Assembly: GCA_023400055.1 (NCBI GenBank) | Contig: JAEXFN010000061.1 | Span: 1 to 64,000 of the forward strand | DNA length: 64,000 bases | Source: Bacillota bacterium | GTDB taxonomy: Bacteria; Bacillota; UBA4882; UBA8346 | Reading direction: 5' to 3' | Part shown: positions 17,689 to 25,650 of the stretch, piece by piece | Layout of the letters: every line of letters starts with the position of its first letter | How positions within the stretch are numbered: the stretch's first letter is position 1 | Made by a program: the position numbers and the translations under genes | Notes under the pieces: generated by a model | What the model was told of the DNA's origin: nothing | Databases searched by the model: none | What the model saw: only the letters and a program-made list of their open reading frames with translations

Positions 17689-18699
17689 TTATTTGATGGT
17701 GCTTTCCCACTTCTTCAGCAGTTCGTCCTTGTGGTCGGCGGCCCAGTCGCGGTCATACTTGACCAGGGTGACCTTCTTCAGTTCGGGCATTCCCTCGGGA
17801 GCCGGCACATCGGGGCGGACCGAATAACGGAGCGAATTCTTGGTATTCAGATTGCCGGCTTCCTTGGTCAGCAGCCAGTCGACGAATTTCTTGGCGCCGG
17901 CCAGGTTGCCTTTGTCATTCTTGATGATGGAAACCGCGCCGATCTCAAAAGCGGTGTCCTTCGGCACGATGACTTCGATGGGATAACCCTGCCGGTGGGT
18001 GTTGGCGATGTCATGGGCCCAGGACATTCCCAGGATAAACTCGCCGTTGGCCACGGCGGTGATCGGGCCGGGCGCGTTGGGGGTATAGTGATGGACGTTC
18101 TGGTTCAGTTTGGTGAAGTAATCCCAAGCCTTGGCCTCGCCCAGGCGGAAGATCTGGTCGCAGAGGAAGATGTAAGCGCCGCCGGCGGTGGAGGGATTGG
18201 AACTGACGATCTGGCCTTTCCAGGCCGGTTTCAACAGATCATCCCAGGTAGCGGGTCGCTTGACGCCCTTGGGAGCCAGTTCCTTCTCGAAACGGCCGCT
18301 GTTTAAGACCAGCCCCAGCACGCCCATGTACCAGCCTTGCCAGTAGCCGTCGCTGTCGATGAAGGTCTTGGCGACTCCCTTGGCGTTGGGCGACAGATAC
18401 TTCTGCAACAAGCCCTTGGCGCCCAGCGCGGCGTGGAATTCCGACGAGCCGCCCAGGAAGATGTCGGCTTGGGGATTGGCGGCTTCGGCTAAGACCCGGG
18501 TCTGAACCTGACCGGCGCCGCCCACGACGACGTAATTCAGTTTGATGCCGGTCGCTTTCTCAAAGGCCGGGGCCAATACGGTCATATCCTGGTCTTGTAA
18601 CGCGGTGTAGACGGTAATCTCCGCCGGGGCGGCCCAGACCGGCGCGAAAGCGAAACAAACGATGGCGAACAACAGGCCGAGCAATCCGAGTTTTTTCAT
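17689..18699 (-). CDS. ABC substrate-binding protein (ferric/phosphonate type)
   Basis: Extracytoplasmic binding protein of 336 residues. The signal peptide (MKKLGLLGLLFAIVCFAFAP, then VWA) ends at an A-x-A-like site without a lipobox. The mature part begins with EITVYTALQDQD and contains GGAGQVQTRVLAEAANPQAD, a pattern shared by ferric-iron and 2-aminoethylphosphonate binding proteins. AAGGAGG lies close to the ATG. The GntR regulator and HD phosphohydrolase neighbours favour a phosphorus-containing organic ligand over iron, but this is inference. Confidence 0.9.
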   Translation of the reverse strand: MKKLGLLGLLFAIVCFAFAPVWAAPAEITVYTALQDQDMTVLAPAFEKATGIKLNYVVVGGAGQVQTRVLAEAANPQADIFLGGSSEFHAALGAKGLLQKYLSPNAKGVAKTFIDSDGYWQGWYMGVLGLVLNSGRFEKELAPKGVKRPATWDDLLKPAWKGQIVSSNPSTAGGAYIFLCDQIFRLGEAKAWDYFTKLNQNVHHYTPNAPGPITAVANGEFILGMSWAHDIANTHRQGYPIEVIVPKDTAFEIGAVSIIKNDKGNLAGAKKFVDWLLTKEAGNLNTKNSLRYSVRPDVPAPEGMPELKKVTLVKYDRDWAADHKDELLKKWESTIK

Positions 18700-18821
18700 G
18701 ATACAGCGCCTCCTTAGCGATTTGAAATTTTAATGCATGACGACGGGATGAAACAGGCACGATAGTTTTGATCGAAGCTACACTCACCTCCGTATCGATA
18801 AGGATTGGAAAAGAATAGCCA

Positions 18822-19517
18822 TCATCGTTCCCGGTAAACCAAGAGTTTGATGAAACCGCTCTTCAGGTAGTCGACCGAATAGAAGACCGGCTCATTATCG
18901 GGACCGAAATGCAACTGTTTGAGTTTGACGATCTGCCGGCCCAGGAGTCGCAGGGCTTTTTTGTCCATGGGGTCCGCCGGATCGGGAGCCACGATCTCGG
19001 TGATGCAATGGCTGATCCTGGCGCCGGTCCGCGCTTCCAGGATGGCGAAGATCGAGTCTTTAAAGTCCGGGGTGATTGCTTCGCCGGCGATCGCTGCGGG
19101 AATGATGTTATAATAAAAGGCCACTTTGACGGCGTCGGCGATCCGGGTCCGTTCCACCACCACCACCGGGGCGGCGGTCCCCAGTTTCTCCCGCCACTCC
19201 GGGAGCGGCGCCTGCCGGTATACCCGCACATCGCTCTCGCTTTCGCTAAAACCGGCGCTCCGGATCATGCTGCCCAAACTCTGCAGTTGATTGAGAGGAT
19301 TCTCGATCGGGGCGGCCTGCCGGTTGATGAAGGTGCCGACCCCGTTCAGGCTGACGATGGTCCGCTCCTTTTGGAGCATTTTCAGCGCCTCGCGCAAGGT
19401 GGGGCGGCTGACCTGGTAGGCCTTGGCCAATTCCGGCTCGGCCGGCAATTTGGCGCCCGGCTGCAAGCGCCCGTCCTGGATCTGGCGCTCGATGTCTTCC
19501 TTGATTTGCAGGTACAA
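18822..19517 (-). CDS. GntR/HutC-family regulator with UTRA domain
   Basis: Transcriptional regulator of 231 residues. A winged helix spans about 1-65 (YLQIKEDIERQIQDG, LPAEPELAKAYQVSRPTLRE, then GVGTFI). From about 90 a UTRA effector domain follows, ending in DYLKSGFIKLLVYRER. It leads the ABC/HD operon and most likely controls it. The TTG at 19517 is the only standard start in frame near the family's usual beginning, yet the only purine-rich site (AAAGGCGGG) is over 20 bases upstream. A few more N-terminal residues, possibly from a rare start codon, are likely. Confidence 0.88.
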   Translation of the reverse strand: MYLQIKEDIERQIQDGRLQPGAKLPAEPELAKAYQVSRPTLREALKMLQKERTIVSLNGVGTFINRQAAPIENPLNQLQSLGSMIRSAGFSESESDVRVYRQAPLPEWREKLGTAAPVVVVERTRIADAVKVAFYYNIIPAAIAGEAITPDFKDSIFAILEARTGARISHCITEIVAPDPADPMDKKALRLLGRQIVKLKQLHFGPDNEPVFYSVDYLKSGFIKLLVYRER

Positions 19518-19561
19518 AAGTTTTTTTTCGATGATGAGCCCGCCTTTAAGATGAAATGCGC

Positions 19562-19578
19562 TGTCAAGCTGTCTGACA
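19562..19578. promoter_or_regulatory. Possible GntR operator
   Basis: TGTCA and TGACA form an inverted repeat spaced by 7 bases, 45 bp before the GntR gene. The position suits autoregulation of the operon. The half-sites are short and no second copy was found in the window. Confidence 0.35.
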
Positions 19579-19770
19579 TCTTCACTTTAGTCCCCGCAAA
19601 TTATCAGGGTGTTTTTGGTTGGTTAAATGCTCATTAAGCGCTTTTGAAATCTTGCAACGCCGTTACAATGCAAAAAACCGCATCGTTAACGATACGGTCG
19701 GAAGCCTTATGCATGCAATAAGGAAGGACTTTTGGATGCTTGTTTCGATGGCCCACGGTTCCGGCGGCGG

Positions 19771-19798
19771 GTCACTTTTTGCTCGCCCAAAAAGTAAC
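19771..19798. repeat. Stem-loop with A/T-run stem
   Basis: GTCACTTTTTG and CAAAAAGTAAC form an 11-bp stem with one mismatch around CTCGCC. It is followed by CAAAAAGG. It lies in the 1.1-kb gene-free region between the GntR gene and the IS256-family element, about 110 bp left of a large inverted repeat. Confidence 0.55.
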
Positions 19799-19911
19799 CA
19801 AAAAGGCTCCGGATTCGGCCTAATCCATCCATGGGGCCTCATCTTTGCGACGTCCTGTCGCCGAGCAGCTACGGATTCCGGACCTCCCTTGATGCATCCG
19901 GTAATCGTCTT

Positions 19912-20199
19912 CGCCATCCCTGGCCTTCTGACTGACTACCGGGTCATGGCTTTCGAAGTCCCCTCCGCAGGGCGACCGCAGTTTTTCATCCATGAAAAGA
20001 GGCGTCGCCCGCCTTCATCCCTGAAGGCGGCGGATATCTGAAAATAAAGTGGCATACATAGCCATCGGATAAGGCATTAAGGTTTGAACGAGCATCCGTC
20101 TCCAGGGAGGAAGACGGCGCCGCTTCTTTTCAGGATGAAAAACAGCGGTCGGGGACGGAAGCCTACACTTGGTAGTCAGACAGAATGCCAGGGATGGCG
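19912..20199. repeat. Large imperfect inverted repeat
   Basis: The two arms, about 105-125 nt each, are inverted copies. The outer 33 bases match at 29 positions (CGCCATCCCTGGC... against the complement of ...GCCAGGGATGGCG), and an inner block GACCGCnGTTTTTCATCC is shared. The spacer is about 55 nt. The left arm also holds a small hairpin (GCCTTCA / TGAAGGC at 20011-20028). No coding sequence was found. It may be two facing copies of a short element or a single foldback element. Confidence 0.7.
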
Positions 20200-20261
20200 G
20201 CGGCATTCAAAAACCCCGGATGAATGAGGAGGCGTTGGAACCTCGGTTCCAAGTGGGCGGA

Positions 20262-20357
20262 TTCCAAAGGGTGTCCCACTACACCCTTTGGTCCTGGGGG
20301 GTGGGGGCAGGAATAGCCCCCATCGACCCTCAGTCCGCTTAGAATTTTGCTTACCTA
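20262..20357. repeat. Hairpin-bearing intergenic repeat, copy 2
   Basis: The shorter sister of 1-148. It has the same two stems: CCAAAGGGTGT (20264-20274) with ACACCCTTTGG (20281-20291), and TGGGGGC (20302-20308) with GCCCCCA (20316-20322). The tail is the same, and GCTTAC follows in both. The roughly 50-base insert seen in copy 1 is missing here. Confidence 0.8.
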
Positions 20358-20415
20358 ATCTACATGGAAAGCTGAGCATCTGTATAAGCTTGTTGAGAAG
20401 CCAAAAGAGATCATT

Positions 20416-20590
20416 CAGTCACTCAACAAGTTCATTTTGTGGATAAATGAGCTTGTTTTGTTAATAAGAGAGCTCTTTTTGTGAATAACTAAGCTCTTTC
20501 AGTCACTCAGCAAGCTCATTTTGTGGATAAGTAAGCTTGTTTTGTTAATGAGAGAGCTCTTTTTGTGAATAAGTGATCTATTTTTGTGAA
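20416..20590 (+). repeat. 21-bp tandem repeat array E
   Basis: Eight units of 21 bp arranged as two copies of an 84-bp block of four different units. The blocks start CAGTCACTCAACAAG (20416) and CAGTCACTCAGCAAG (20500). Later units begin TTGTGGATAA, TTGTTAAT and TTGTGAATAA in the same order both times. The left inverted repeat of the IS256-family element begins directly after the array. In the leucine-rich frame, two units carry a TGA stop. Confidence 0.9.
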
Positions 20591-20650
20591 GGCTGTAAAA
20601 TTTTTTGTGTAAACCTCCGAAAAAGGAAAAAGAACAAGGAGGAGCACAAG

Positions 20651-21868
20651 TTGGGAATCTTAAGCAGCGAACAAATCAGAGGATTAATCAAAGAGCACAA
20701 CCTAAAAGACGCCAAAGACGTAGAAAACATGCTGAAAGCGATGTTTGCCGACACAATAAAGGAAATGCTTGAGTCCGAGATGGACCATGAACTAGGGTAC
20801 TCTCGCTATGACTACAAAAACAAAACGACCGATAACAGCCGCAACGGGCATACCACCAAAAAAGTACGAACCAATGACGGCGAAATCGAACTAAGAATTC
20901 CCCGGGACCGCAAAGGCGAGTTTGACCCGCTGGTCATCAAAAAGCACCAACGGGATATCTCCAGTATCGAAGATCGGATCATTTCCATGTATGCCAAGGG
21001 AATGAGCCTGCGGGACATCCAGAAACACCTGAACGAGATTTATGGTTTTGAAGCCTCACCCACGTTAATATCCAACATCACCGATAAGATCCTGCCGTTG
21101 ATAACCGAATGGCAGAACCGGCCGTTAGAAGCGCTTTATCCGGTGGTATTCCTGGATGCGATACATCATAAAGTGAAGCATAACAACCAGATCATCAATA
21201 CTGCGGCGTATGTGGCCATTGGGATTGATACGACCGGCCGAAAAGACGTGTTAGGGATCTGGATTGGTGAAAACGAAAGCGCGAGATTTTGGCTAAACGT
21301 GTTGAACGAACTGCGGAACCGGGGCGTAGAAGACATCTTGATTATCTGTGTTGATAATCTGAGTGGGTTTAGCCAAGCCATCGGGGCAGTTTTTCCTGAA
21401 GCGAAGATTCAAAAATGCATCGTGCATCAGATACGGAACAGCTTCAAATATGTTCCTCACAAACATGCGACAGAATTCATCGGAGACTTACGAGCGATCT
21501 ATCAAGCGCCAAGCGAAAGTGAAGGATTAAGGAAGCTGGACATTTTGGAAGAGAAATGGGGCGAACGCTACAGTCTGGCGGTAAAATCGTGGCGCAGCAA
21601 CTGGAACGAACTGGCGACGTTTTACGAATATCCGGCGGAATTACGGAAACTAATCTACACGACCAATATCATCGAAGCCTTCAATCGGCAATTACGGAAG
21701 ATCACCAAACCCAAGGCGGTATTCACCAATGATCAATCGCTGATGAAAATACTATACTTGGTAACCATGGATGTCACGGAGGCTTGGACCCACTCGGTAC
21801 TAAATTGGAAGGCGGTTCTGGCCCAGCTTTCGCTTTTCTTCGGAGAGCGATTAACCAAATATCTTTAA
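20651..21868 (+). CDS. IS256-family (Mutator-like) transposase
   Basis: DDE transposase of 405 residues, full length for the family. The N-terminal DNA-binding part has MLESEMDHELGYSRYD and RNGHTTKKVRT. The catalytic acids lie in VVFLDAIHHKV, IICVDNLSGF and NIIEAFNRQLRKITK. CIVHQIRNSFKYV is the conserved C/H block. The start is the TTG at 20651, with AGGAGG 8 nt upstream; earlier frames run into the terminal repeat. No frameshift or stop is seen, so it may be active. Confidence 0.96.
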   Translation: MGILSSEQIRGLIKEHNLKDAKDVENMLKAMFADTIKEMLESEMDHELGYSRYDYKNKTTDNSRNGHTTKKVRTNDGEIELRIPRDRKGEFDPLVIKKHQRDISSIEDRIISMYAKGMSLRDIQKHLNEIYGFEASPTLISNITDKILPLITEWQNRPLEALYPVVFLDAIHHKVKHNNQIINTAAYVAIGIDTTGRKDVLGIWIGENESARFWLNVLNELRNRGVEDILIICVDNLSGFSQAIGAVFPEAKIQKCIVHQIRNSFKYVPHKHATEFIGDLRAIYQAPSESEGLRKLDILEEKWGERYSLAVKSWRSNWNELATFYEYPAELRKLIYTTNIIEAFNRQLRKITKPKAVFTNDQSLMKILYLVTMDVTEAWTHSVLNWKAVLAQLSLFFGERLTKYL

Positions 21869-21892
21869 TTCTTTTGAAGGTCTAAAAGACAT

Positions 21893-21968
21893 GACGCAGC
21901 TTCCGCTGCGTCAAAAGCGTAAAGATTAAAACAAAAAGACGAAAACAACTCGCAGCTAAAGCTGCGAG
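21893..21968. repeat. Two hairpins after the transposase gene
   Basis: GACGCAGC-TTCC-GCTGCGTC (21893-21912) and CTCGCAGC-TAAA-GCTGCGAG (21949-21968) are perfect 8-bp stems with 4-nt loops, sharing the core GCAGC/GCTGC. They lie inside the IS element between the gene and the right end and may stop transcription in or out of the element. Confidence 0.6.
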
Positions 21969-22130
21969 AAAAACTTTAGGTTTACACAAATTTCTTGACA
22001 GAACCGTTAACAGCCCCGGCTGTGAATAAGTCGGGGGTACCCGTTAAAGCCACTGGAAAGTCAGGGGTTCAAAAACTTGATTGCTTCCCTCCGGTGGACA
22101 CCGGAATGATGCAAAAGGAGACTAAAACGA

Positions 22131-23927
22131 TCACGCGCTTTTGTCGCCTTCAGTCAGCATCCTTTGGTAATAGCCGTTTTGCGCGACCAGCTCGCGGTGG
22201 TTCCCCTTCTCCACGACGGCGCCGTCCTTCATCACGATAATCTGATCGGCGTTGCGGATGGTCGAAAGCCGGTGGGCGATGACCAGCGTGGTGCGGTCGC
22301 GGGTGATGTTTTGAATGGCCGTTTGAATCAGTTTCTCGGTATGGGTGTCGATATTGGCGGTCGCCTCGTCCAAGACCAGGATGGAGGGCTGATGGGCGAT
22401 GGCTCTGGCGAAGGAGAGCAATTGCCGCTGACCGGAGGAGAGGGTGTTGCCCCGTTCCAGCACCGGTTCGTCGATTCCGCCGGGCAGGTTGGCGACGAAG
22501 GAAGCGGCGCAGGACAGCTCCAGCGCTTCTTGGACCCGGTCGTCCGCGATGGGATCGTTCAGGGTGATGTTGTCCCGGATGTTGCCGGAGAACAGAAAGA
22601 CATCCTGGAGAACCACAGCGATATTGCGCCGCAGATCCTTCAGCCGAATCCGCTCGAGATTGATGCCGTCGATCAGGATCTCGCCCCGCTGAATCTTGTA
22701 AAACCCGTTCACCAGGCTGATGATGGTGGTCTTGCCGGCGCCGGTTTCACCGATGAAGGCCACCGTCTGGCCGGGCTCGATCTTGAAACTGATGTCCTTG
22801 AGGACCCAATCGCGATCATTGTAAGAGAACCAGACGTTTTTGAATTCAATGGCGCCGCGGATCCGCTCCAGGCCGATGCCGGTCTCCAGATCTTCCAGCT
22901 TCCGCTGCCTCTGCAACAGGCCAAAGATCCTCTCGGTGGAGACCAGCGCCGACTGGATGTTGGTGTATTGATCGGCCAGATCGGAGATGGGATTGAAAAA
23001 TTGCTTAATATAAGTGGTAAAGGCGTAAAGTAGGCCGATCTGCAGCGCGTGGTGGGCGATTTTGTCCATGCCGTAGCTGATCAGAATCGCGGTCGCCAGA
23101 TTCTGAAACATATCGGAGGCCGGTTTCAAGATGCTATTGAGCCGGACCTGGATCAGGGTGGTCTTGAAATAGGCCTGGTTGAGCCGGAGGAATTCCGCCT
23201 GCCGCTCCCGCTCGGCCCGGAAGATCTGGATGACCTTCATGCCGGAGATGCTCTCGGCCATGAACCCGTTGATCCTGCCGATAAAATGCTTCATCAAGAA
23301 GAAGTTCTCCTTGATCTTCTTCTTGATGAGCACCACCAGCACGGCAATGACCGGAATCACCGCGAACGAGAGCAGCGCCAGCTCCAGGTCGAGCGAGACC
23401 ATGGCCACGACGATGCCGATCAGCAGGAAGAGGTCCTTCGAGAGATTCATGATGGCGTCGGTGTAGAAGTCGCTGATTTCGGCGATGTCATTGGTGGCCC
23501 GGGTGATCAGCCGGCCGGAAGAGGTCTTATCCAGCTCGGCCAGGGGCAGCAGCTGGATCGTACGGAAGACCCGGCTGCGCAGATCCTTGATGATCTGCTG
23601 CCCGGCGCGGTTCACCAGGTTGACCTGGCCGTAAGACAGGATCCCGCTGCCCAGGGAGACCAGCAAATACAGCAGCCCCAGCGAAGTAATGGAATAGAAG
23701 CCGCTGCCCACGATGCGCCGGATCAGAAAATCGTCGATCACCAGCTTCAGGATATAGGGTTTGAGCAGCTGCGCGGCGTTGATAAGCAACACAAACAGGC
23801 AGGCGACGAGGATGCGGTTCTTATAAGGCAGGGAGAGCTTGACCAGTTCCTTGCAGCTGTTTATCCTCTGGCGGCCGGAGGGCGGGGTTTCCGGGGTTGT
23901 CTTTGGCCTGCTCCATGAAAATGTCAT
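22131..23927 (-). CDS. ABC exporter half-transporter, catalytic partner
   Basis: Type IV ABC exporter half of 598 residues: six membrane helices (about 35-320), then an ATPase domain. Walker A GETGAGKTT, signature LSSGQRQLLSFARAI, Walker B SILVLDEATANID with the catalytic glutamate, and the switch histidine in VIAHRLSTIRNAD are intact. It pairs with the degenerate partner encoded just upstream, like other heterodimeric multidrug or lipid exporters. The start ATG 23927 follows GGAGGG by 7 nt and lies 107 bp inside the end of the partner gene. The substrate is unknown. Confidence 0.93.
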   Translation of the reverse strand: MTFSWSRPKTTPETPPSGRQRINSCKELVKLSLPYKNRILVACLFVLLINAAQLLKPYILKLVIDDFLIRRIVGSGFYSITSLGLLYLLVSLGSGILSYGQVNLVNRAGQQIIKDLRSRVFRTIQLLPLAELDKTSSGRLITRATNDIAEISDFYTDAIMNLSKDLFLLIGIVVAMVSLDLELALLSFAVIPVIAVLVVLIKKKIKENFFLMKHFIGRINGFMAESISGMKVIQIFRAERERQAEFLRLNQAYFKTTLIQVRLNSILKPASDMFQNLATAILISYGMDKIAHHALQIGLLYAFTTYIKQFFNPISDLADQYTNIQSALVSTERIFGLLQRQRKLEDLETGIGLERIRGAIEFKNVWFSYNDRDWVLKDISFKIEPGQTVAFIGETGAGKTTIISLVNGFYKIQRGEILIDGINLERIRLKDLRRNIAVVLQDVFLFSGNIRDNITLNDPIADDRVQEALELSCAASFVANLPGGIDEPVLERGNTLSSGQRQLLSFARAIAHQPSILVLDEATANIDTHTEKLIQTAIQNITRDRTTLVIAHRLSTIRNADQIIVMKDGAVVEKGNHRELVAQNGYYQRMLTEGDKSA

Positions 23928-25626
23928 AATATAACCCTCCTTTTTGCAGCAGTTCGCTATGGGTGCCTTGCTCGCGGATGCGGCCCTGGTCCAAGACGAC
24001 GATGAGGTCGGCATCGGCCACGGCGGAAGTCCGGTGGGAGATGATCAAGGTGGTCTTGTTGCGGCGCAGGGTCTTCAGGTCCCTCAGGATCTGCGCTTCG
24101 GTGACGGTGTCCACCGCCGACAGCGCGTCATCGAGGATCAGGATGGCCGGATCGCGGATGATGGCCCGGGCGATGGCGATCCGCTGTTTCTGGCCGCCCG
24201 ACAGGTTGACGCCGCGTTCGCCGAGCTGCGTGTCGAACCCGTCCGGGAAACCGACGATCGAATCATAGATATGGCTGTACTGCGAGACTTTCTCGATCAC
24301 ATCGTCGGAATAGCTCTCCTTGAAAAAGCTGATATTCTCCTTGATGGTCGCCGAGAATAAAAAAGTCTCCTGCGGCACAAAACCGATGCTGTCGCGGATG
24401 GCCGCCAGGGAGTAGTCGTTGATGTCCGTCCCGTCCAGGAAGAGCGCGCCGGAGTCCACCGGATAGAGCTTTAAGAGCAAATTGGCCAGCGTGCTTTTGC
24501 CGGAGCCGGTCTTGCCGATGATTCCCAGCGTCTGGCCCCGTCCGATCTTGAGGCTGATCCCCGTCAGGGCGGCTTGCGGGGACTCGGGATAGTGAAAGCT
24601 CAGCGCCCTGAACTCGATAGTGCCATGGATCGGCCGGGTCAGCGCGGTTTCGTTTGCGATGACCCCCGGTTGGACCGGGACGCTGAAGATTTCATTCAAG
24701 CGTTCCAGCGAGGCCATGCCTCGTTGGAAATTGGCGATGACCCGGCCGATCGACAGGAGGGGCGCCATGATGATCGCCAGAAAACTGTTGAAGGCGACGA
24801 AATCCCCCAGACTGATCGTGCCGCGCAACACCATGTTTCCGCCCAGGATCAGATTAAGGATGAAACTGACGCTGAAGCCCAGCTCGATGATGGGAGCGAG
24901 GTAGGAAGAGGTCTTCACCATTTGAATGTTGGCTTCCATCATCCGGTCGCTCAGGCGTTCGAAATTGCGGATCTCCTGCTCTTCCTGGACGAAGGATTTG
25001 ATGACCCGGATCCCGTAGATATTCTCCTGCACCTTGTCGGAGATGGCGGCGAAGTTTTCCTGTACCTTCTTGAAGCGCAGCTGAATCTTTTTCCCGATCG
25101 TCAGCATCAGATAGATCACCACCGGGAGGGGCAGCAAGGTGACCAGGGTGAGCCGGACATCGATGGTCGTCAGCATCAAATAGATGGAGGAGGCGCAGAT
25201 GACGACGGTATTGAACGACATGGCCGTCGCCGGGCCAAAAGTCATGCGCACGGCCGAAATATCGTTAATGGCATAGGCGATCAGATCGCCGGTCTTGCGT
25301 TGACTGTAAAATTCCGGCGCCAGCCGCTGAAAGTGCTGAAACAGCCTTTCCCGGAGATAGCATTCGAGATTGCGGGCGTTGCCGATGACCAAGTTCCGCC
25401 AGATGAAGGTGCAGACGAACGTGGCGACGGCGATTAGCAGGATCCAAAGGACATTGATCAGAATCGGTTTCGGGTCAAACCCGCTCACCTTCAGCCGATC
25501 CATGGTGTCCCCCAGCACCTTGGGGAAGAGAGTCTGGATATAGGAGGCCAGGAACATAAAGATGAAGCCGATCCCATAAGCCAGTTTATTCTGACGGAAG
25601 AAATCCAACAGGATTTTGTTTTTCAA
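23821..25626 (-). CDS. ABC exporter half-transporter, degenerate-site partner
   Basis: ABC exporter half of 601 residues with six helices and an ATPase domain. Walker A GKTGSGKST and signature LSGGQKQRIAIARAI are normal, but Walker B reads ILILDDALSAVD, with aspartate where the catalytic glutamate should be. This is the hallmark of the degenerate nucleotide site in heterodimeric exporters. The final 35 residues (from MEQAKDNPGNP) overlap the next gene. It follows the LacI-type regulator by 24 bp. Confidence 0.93.
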   Translation of the reverse strand: MKNKILLDFFRQNKLAYGIGFIFMFLASYIQTLFPKVLGDTMDRLKVSGFDPKPILINVLWILLIAVATFVCTFIWRNLVIGNARNLECYLRERLFQHFQRLAPEFYSQRKTGDLIAYAINDISAVRMTFGPATAMSFNTVVICASSIYLMLTTIDVRLTLVTLLPLPVVIYLMLTIGKKIQLRFKKVQENFAAISDKVQENIYGIRVIKSFVQEEQEIRNFERLSDRMMEANIQMVKTSSYLAPIIELGFSVSFILNLILGGNMVLRGTISLGDFVAFNSFLAIIMAPLLSIGRVIANFQRGMASLERLNEIFSVPVQPGVIANETALTRPIHGTIEFRALSFHYPESPQAALTGISLKIGRGQTLGIIGKTGSGKSTLANLLLKLYPVDSGALFLDGTDINDYSLAAIRDSIGFVPQETFLFSATIKENISFFKESYSDDVIEKVSQYSHIYDSIVGFPDGFDTQLGERGVNLSGGQKQRIAIARAIIRDPAILILDDALSAVDTVTEAQILRDLKTLRRNKTTLIISHRTSAVADADLIVVLDQGRIREQGTHSELLQKGGLYYDIFMEQAKDNPGNPALRPPEDKQLQGTGQALPAL

Positions 25627-25650
25627 GGCAGTTTCCCAGTTTCTGAAGAT

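Larger units (their letters stand above)
20591..22003 (+). mobile_element. IS256-family insertion sequence
   Basis: A complete-looking insertion sequence of about 1.41 kb carrying one transposase gene. The imperfect terminal inverted repeats are GGCTGTAAAATTTTTTGTG then TAAACCT (20591-20616) on the left and AGGTTTACACAAATTTC then TTGACAGAA (from 21978) on the right. Both ends share GTGTAAACCT and CTGT. A target-site duplication could not be identified with certainty. The left end adjoins the 21-bp array E. Confidence 0.85.

Noticed and set aside
19619..20041. Possible protein in the gap before the IS element
   Set aside because: The frame runs across a stem-loop and one arm of the large inverted repeat, with no family features.
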